DNA of 8,775 nucleotides. It comes from Opitutia bacterium UBA4654. GTDB lineage: Bacteria > Verrucomicrobiota > Verrucomicrobiia > Opitutales > Intestinicryptomonadaceae. Shown in pieces: positions 5,401 to 8,775 of this stretch. The DNA lies in contig DHMA01000058.1 in NCBI GenBank assembly GCA_002405555.1, positions 1 through 8,775 on the forward strand, given 5' to 3'. The position numbers and the translations under genes are program-made. The stretch's first letter is position 1; each line of letters opens with the position of its first letter. Under the pieces are notes generated by a model, which saw nothing but the letters and a program-made list of their open reading frames with translations, was not told the origin of the DNA and made no database searches.

Positions 5401-8283
5401 ACCCACAAAATGCTGGGAGCGGCATTCAACATGACGCCGCTCGGCTACGCGATTTCCTCCTACAACCTCGACTACACCCGCCCGTCGGACTGCTCCTCGA
5501 ATCCGCCGAACACGAACGCAAAATACTGGAATCCGATTCACAGACACCAGCTTGAATATGTCCGCCTGAACCTCGACATCTGGATTTGGAAGCGCGAAGG
5601 TTTCGAATTCGCAAAGTTCTGCCCCACAAACGCAAAAAACACGGGCAGGGACTACGCGGCGGGCTTGCAGATTATGGGGCCGTCGCTCATGCACATGCGC
5701 GGCTTCCGCTTCTTCTGCTTCAAACAGCCCAGCTTCCCCGACCCGTCAATCGGCGCGTACGGTCAGAAAACGCAGTCGGGCGAGGCGCAAAACTACTACG
5801 TATATACAAACTACCACTGCCCGGGAGAGGCGCGCATGGACAACGGAAGGTCGCTGTTCCTAGCCGCGTACCGCAATACCGACACGAACTCGAACGGCGC
5901 GTGGTACTCCGACGGCGTAAACGGCGGCGGCAACCAGACGGTTGACGGCGCGCTGAAACAGCTGCTCGGCTTCGGAACGCCGTTCTCGACCAACGCGCCC
6001 GGCAACGACGAATCAAAGTTGGGCGCAGGCTCGACGGTAGCGACAGAACCTATCCACCGCGCCCGATTCTACATCAACTGGCTCACGCTCAACCCCCGCA
6101 GACACTCGGCAAACTACTGGAAAAACCACGACAACTGCCGCATGTACAACTCGTCGGCGCAGTACATTCCGTCGGTCGATGCAACGGGAATCTGCATGGA
6201 CACCGAAGGCCTGGGCGACACGCTCCCGCAGGCAATCAGGCACAACAAAGACCTCTCCATTAACAGCACAAACTACAACTACGCCCGACAGCTCTACGCG
6301 TCAATCAACGACACCACCGGCCGCGTGCCCTACGGCCTGATTTTCGCGCAGCCCTACGCCAACAGCTCGGCTGGGCACGAACCGTTCTTCAACGTCCGCC
6401 CCTTCGTGAACTCCAACATTCACGCGACGGGCTACTACGGAGACTGGTCGGGCAGGGAAATCCCGATTTCGGGCGAAAAGAAAACGCTCTACAACACGAT
6501 TTCCCGACTGACAAAGACAATGCAGTCGCTCAATCAGGCTTACGGAACGAAGGACGGCATGACCTACGTCGGCAACTCGCTCGTGGGCGTCGCCGACGGA
6601 CACGTAAGAATAGGCCTGAAAGAGGAATTGGGCACGTACCAAGCCCCCGTTATCCACGTCCTCAGAAAGACGGAAGTTGTATCCAACCCCGCAAACCTCG
6701 CGGGCGCGGGGCTTTCGTTCGGCATCGGCAAATACCAAGGCACGACGTGGCTCTACGAAGACTCCAACGGCGGCTACGCGAACCTCGTAAACAGCGACCA
6801 GTTCCAACGCTCCTACGGTTTGCAGACAAACGAATCGCAGTACCCGACGCTCGCGATCGGCAACTCGCTCTGCCCCGCCAGAATTTCGCCCGAACGCGCC
6901 TACCATGTAACCTGGCTCGACGGCGCAAGCGCGGTTTGGGACAGAAACGACGACAACAACAGCGTTGCGCGCTCCGGTAAATTCGACGGCAAGAGGGAAT
7001 CGGCGTACTACGAAGACCGCGGAGTTCTCTACGACATCTCGTGGCAGCTAAACGACGCCCTCTGGGACGAATACTTCTTCTCGACCCTCCCCTACCGCAA
7101 GGACGAGGCGAAGAACACAATCGACCAAGAGTACGCCTACCCGCAGAACCCGCGCATACGCTACGCCGTCGAACGCGACGACTACCTCTCGCTCAGAGAC
7201 CTTACTTCCGACTCAAACAAGGAACAGTTCGAAGAAAACGCCTCAAAGCTCTGGGTAAACGGAGCGTTCAACGTGAACTCCACAAGCGTGGACGCGTGGA
7301 AGGCGGTGCTCTCAACCTACTACGGTCAGGAAATCCGCGACTATCAGGGCAAGAGCCTCAAACTGGAACAGTCCGACGCCGCCGCGTTCCACCGCTGGCA
7401 GGCGCCCTACTCGGCAAAGGAATTCACCTCGTCTTCGTCGATTACCGAAGAGGACACGGCGTTCCAAGGGTTCAGGGCTTTGAGCGCGGAGGAAATTGAA
7501 GAGCTTGCCGTGGCGATTGTCGAACACGTCAAGGACAGAGGCCCGTTCTATTCGATGTCGCACTTCGTAAACAGAGTTGTGCCCGACCTCTCGGCGGAAC
7601 AACGCTATACGGAGGAATACCTCGGCAACGGCAAAGTTCCCCTGCCCTCCAAGCTCGACGACCGCAAAAACCTCGAAAAGGAATACGACGACCAAATTAC
7701 ATACCGCGTCTCGCACGCGCAAAAGGGCGTCTTGCAGGCGGCGATAGACGCAACCTCAATCAACTACCCGTTCCACACCGACAAAGACTTCATCATCTCG
7801 ATAGACAACAACCGCAACATGTCGGAGGCATTGCAGTACGACAACAACTGTAAGGACTATCAGGACGTGAAGAAGATTTGGGAAAACTGGCGCGGAGCTA
7901 TCGGCCCGCAGGCGACGGGCGCGCCCGCGTACCTGATGCAGCAGGATTTGCTTGCGCGTCTCGGCTCGTTCCTTACGGTGCGCTCAGACACGTTCAAAAT
8001 CCGCGCATACGGCGAAGTCCGCAACCCCGTTTCGGGAGCGGTGGAAGGCAAGGCGTGGTGCGAAATGGTCGTGCAGCGCATGCCCGAATATTTCGACTCG
8101 GAATCGCAAAATCAGGAGCCGTGGAGAATCAGCGGCCGCGAACACGAAATCGGCTATCAGGAAAAGGTCAACGACCAACGCAACTTCAACACGCACGTAG
8201 ACGAACTCAACGACCTCAACAAGGAACTCGGCAGACGCTTCAAAATCGTCTCCTTCCGTTGGCTGAACGAAAAGGAAATCTAA
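2470..8283 (+). CDS. Giant pseudopilin-like surface protein, Verru_Chthon cassette protein A type
   Basis: A 1937-residue protein with one hydrophobic helix near the N-terminus (about residues 20-43), preceded by a basic SERKA segment. This resembles the PilX/GspK class of prepilins: KA-FALVLSLALMGF would be the processing site, with Ala at -1 and Leu instead of Glu at +5. A long helix follows (to LGPDQR at 79-84). Later landmarks are RYWVGVWDS (135-143), TWLVSGN (171-177), RIAWWVADEGQKASLN (251-266), PLLILYNPYD (555-564), the YDISWQLNDALWDEYFF block (1521-1537), LSAEEIEELAVAIVEHVKDRGPFYSMSHFVNR (1671-1702) and the C-terminal RSDTFKIRAYGE...AWCEMVVQRMPEYFD block (1838-1876). I associate these with the verrucomicrobial cassette protein A family; the large middle section (about 600-1500) is Asn/Tyr/Asp-rich with no motif I recognise. 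It is expected to be inserted in the inner membrane and displayed outside it. The start at ATG 2470 lacks a good ribosome binding site but is the only one placed correctly before the helix. The next gene follows after 7 nt. The frame is certain; the function is inferred. Confidence 0.93.
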   Translation: MKKTFISTPPVQKKLSERKAFALVLSLALMGFMVLLIVTLATMVQMQMRLSRQSMNDFKAKQAAKFAAYQAMSRVQSALGPDQRITAHAMMFDDTVASPITELDNDKKFEWWSAPMNIDRDEAEKIDDAAISQNRYWVGVWDSRRGYSPEKQLRQQARSDYITNTVERALTWLVSGNKIREKESTDYSVVRYRPTSKLDDGKYVRAVSAGSYSDEYGAPRSDRDVLAPLVTLDVDPNPITGEKISDGKETRIAWWVADEGQKASLNAVATEDMFEHANRINYRIQSLPFYSGIHGLTVSGMGGKAGTKAFDLDFRDGDDQSSMARIRNLDDIKQLDIFRSGSLPDNTLLSRVFFHSASFNTKGILVNVRDGGLKKDLSLGLTRKDFGNEDEELLDKDNNNAPEYFERPYGVAGFDFKTTAYPLVKDNVYRYHHNPNKSGEPDRKLRGTGHIFGPQMYGHENTADAESLSTIRLMADMFDDKYIWKDPGGPLWDQLRSYYNTRTEDLADRETLDARVQTDDRYGLKPVVKRFQVFYVPTFVNYGGQKYGLRLHIMPLLILYNPYDTKIKGDTYYAIRVWGQFRHPTGAFRFAIGYETGQYFQCLRDLRTEIIPSMSDEVTRADPDKKSLRQFMLPFRRGTVWGRNEQTDSGTIVNNINPTSNNDYPIKWLMSRYTAFFEGFRYGNTDVPAFPLGYGIKQNMLSQADIKSAIAPTNINVSETFKWRHWKDIVADGNIVPSSELASERATAGRNRYAARVARIPLYLNSIIYAVTHGSYFNSILKDPDAAEGYLFFAQRSIDARNPENASKIYTASDGNTDDANLRFMAYDAKGIEPGKAKIFSMKKIISYVGNPKNKGSSSDQDKDGPNGVLEENATKSLYEERDAMMYGLDNGGVLGGCFYVDIPHPEAEHAAKYDNDTDWQYRDRLGKYVLFDLDLIAACNIKDVNGANMETNINNLYIDMQDIEGVYPRKEMSGMETHKMLGAAFNMTPLGYAISSYNLDYTRPSDCSSNPPNTNAKYWNPIHRHQLEYVRLNLDIWIWKREGFEFAKFCPTNAKNTGRDYAAGLQIMGPSLMHMRGFRFFCFKQPSFPDPSIGAYGQKTQSGEAQNYYVYTNYHCPGEARMDNGRSLFLAAYRNTDTNSNGAWYSDGVNGGGNQTVDGALKQLLGFGTPFSTNAPGNDESKLGAGSTVATEPIHRARFYINWLTLNPRRHSANYWKNHDNCRMYNSSAQYIPSVDATGICMDTEGLGDTLPQAIRHNKDLSINSTNYNYARQLYASINDTTGRVPYGLIFAQPYANSSAGHEPFFNVRPFVNSNIHATGYYGDWSGREIPISGEKKTLYNTISRLTKTMQSLNQAYGTKDGMTYVGNSLVGVADGHVRIGLKEELGTYQAPVIHVLRKTEVVSNPANLAGAGLSFGIGKYQGTTWLYEDSNGGYANLVNSDQFQRSYGLQTNESQYPTLAIGNSLCPARISPERAYHVTWLDGASAVWDRNDDNNSVARSGKFDGKRESAYYEDRGVLYDISWQLNDALWDEYFFSTLPYRKDEAKNTIDQEYAYPQNPRIRYAVERDDYLSLRDLTSDSNKEQFEENASKLWVNGAFNVNSTSVDAWKAVLSTYYGQEIRDYQGKSLKLEQSDAAAFHRWQAPYSAKEFTSSSSITEEDTAFQGFRALSAEEIEELAVAIVEHVKDRGPFYSMSHFVNRVVPDLSAEQRYTEEYLGNGKVPLPSKLDDRKNLEKEYDDQITYRVSHAQKGVLQAAIDATSINYPFHTDKDFIISIDNNRNMSEALQYDNNCKDYQDVKKIWENWRGAIGPQATGAPAYLMQQDLLARLGSFLTVRSDTFKIRAYGEVRNPVSGAVEGKAWCEMVVQRMPEYFDSESQNQEPWRISGREHEIGYQEKVNDQRNFNTHVDELNDLNKELGRRFKIVSFRWLNEKEI

Positions 8284-8290
8284 CACAACA

Positions 8291-8775
8291 ATGCTAAGGA
8301 AACTCGCAACACTCGTGTTCCTGTGCGCGTCGGTTTTGTGCGCGCAGCAGGAACAGCAGCCACAACAACAACAGGCGGAACAGAAAACGCAGGAGGAAAG
8401 CGTCGAAGTTACCATCAAAATCTTCAAATGGGCATACTCGAACGCAATGACGATTCCCAATATCGGCGGCGGCGTTTCGACCGTCCGCGCCTCGAAAGAC
8501 CAAAACTTCGACCTCTGGTATAAATCGGGCGACGCGTACAGGGTTTTGAAAGTGTCGTCGGGTTCGATGTCGAACGCGATACACTACAAAGGCCCGCGCA
8601 CGATGGTTTTCTACAAGCGCGAAGCGGTGGTCACCGAAGACGGCACGCAGTACAACTACCGCGAAGCCTGCCGCATGACAATCCCACTCGGAATAGACGA
8701 ACTCTTCGCGATGATGTTCAAGACGGGACGCTCGGTGGTGTTATACCCAATCAACGTCTCGCCGAGAACCCTCCC
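8291..8775 (+). CDS. Secreted protein with glutamine-rich linker, N-terminal 161 residues (3' end outside window)
   Basis: ATG 8291 starts 7 nt after the giant gene's stop; a GGA-type site lies within the end of that gene, so the two are probably cotranscribed. Residues 1-18 (MLRKLATLVFLCASVLCA) form a signal peptide with a likely signal peptidase I cut after LCA. The cysteines do not fit a lipobox well, because C17 is preceded by Leu. Residues 19-34 are a Gln-rich linker (10 of 16 are Gln). The mature domain begins near residue 37 with alternating hydrophobic residues (VEVTIKIFKWAY) and contains probable beta strands such as TMVFYKREAVV and SVVLYPINV. I do not recognise the family. Given its place next to the giant pseudopilin-like gene, an envelope or assembly partner role is plausible but unproven. 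The protein continues past the window. Confidence 0.88.
   Translation, partial: MLRKLATLVFLCASVLCAQQEQQPQQQQAEQKTQEESVEVTIKIFKWAYSNAMTIPNIGGGVSTVRASKDQNFDLWYKSGDAYRVLKVSSGSMSNAIHYKGPRTMVFYKREAVVTEDGTQYNYREACRMTIPLGIDELFAMMFKTGRSVVLYPINVSPRTL

Overview
The window looks like a chromosomal segment from a moderately GC-rich bacterium of the PVC superphylum, most likely Verrucomicrobiota (Opitutales-like). The main reason is the 1937-residue open reading frame. It carries a set of motifs that I associate with the verrucomicrobial 'Verru_Chthon cassette protein A' family: LGPDQR, WLVSGN, AWWVADEGQKASLN, LLILYNPYD, a YDISWQLNDALWDEYFF-type segment, RGPFYSMSHFVNR and an RSDTFKIRAYGE...AWCEMVVQRMPEYFD C-terminal block. 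The lineage is inferred from recalled family knowledge, not from a search.

Layout. The left 1.05 kb is on the minus strand: the N-terminal part of an RRM RNA-binding protein (cut by the window edge), then rpmB (ribosomal protein bL28), then a 57-residue very basic protein that is missed if only longer ORFs are considered. Two intrinsic terminators facing the minus direction lie between rpmB and the RRM gene, so the RRM gene probably has its own promoter. An AT-rich gap (1051-1182) separates this block from the plus-strand genes. That gap also holds a GC hairpin followed by a T tract, in the leader of the next gene.

From about 1.18 kb on, everything is on the plus strand. First is a two-gene operon: an ECF sigma factor and, 6 nt after its stop, a small single-pass membrane protein that is a probable, non-zinc anti-sigma candidate with an internal duplication. 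A long, strong intrinsic terminator closes it at 2279-2319. After a purine-rich, repeat-containing leader comes the giant pseudopilin-like gene (2470-8283, two thirds of the window). Only 7 nt later a secreted protein with a glutamine-rich linker begins, and the window cuts it off.

How the parts may work together. The left block is translation and RNA housekeeping. The sigma/membrane-protein pair is a self-contained signalling unit. The giant protein and its secreted neighbour form an envelope or surface unit. The giant resembles a greatly enlarged GspK-type tip pseudopilin: a PilX/GspK-like hydrophobic N-terminus without Glu+5, a 'DEGxKxxLN' motif, and a helical 'RGPF-S-FVN' motif. Whether the sigma factor controls the giant gene cannot be read from the sequence; the terminator separates their transcripts.
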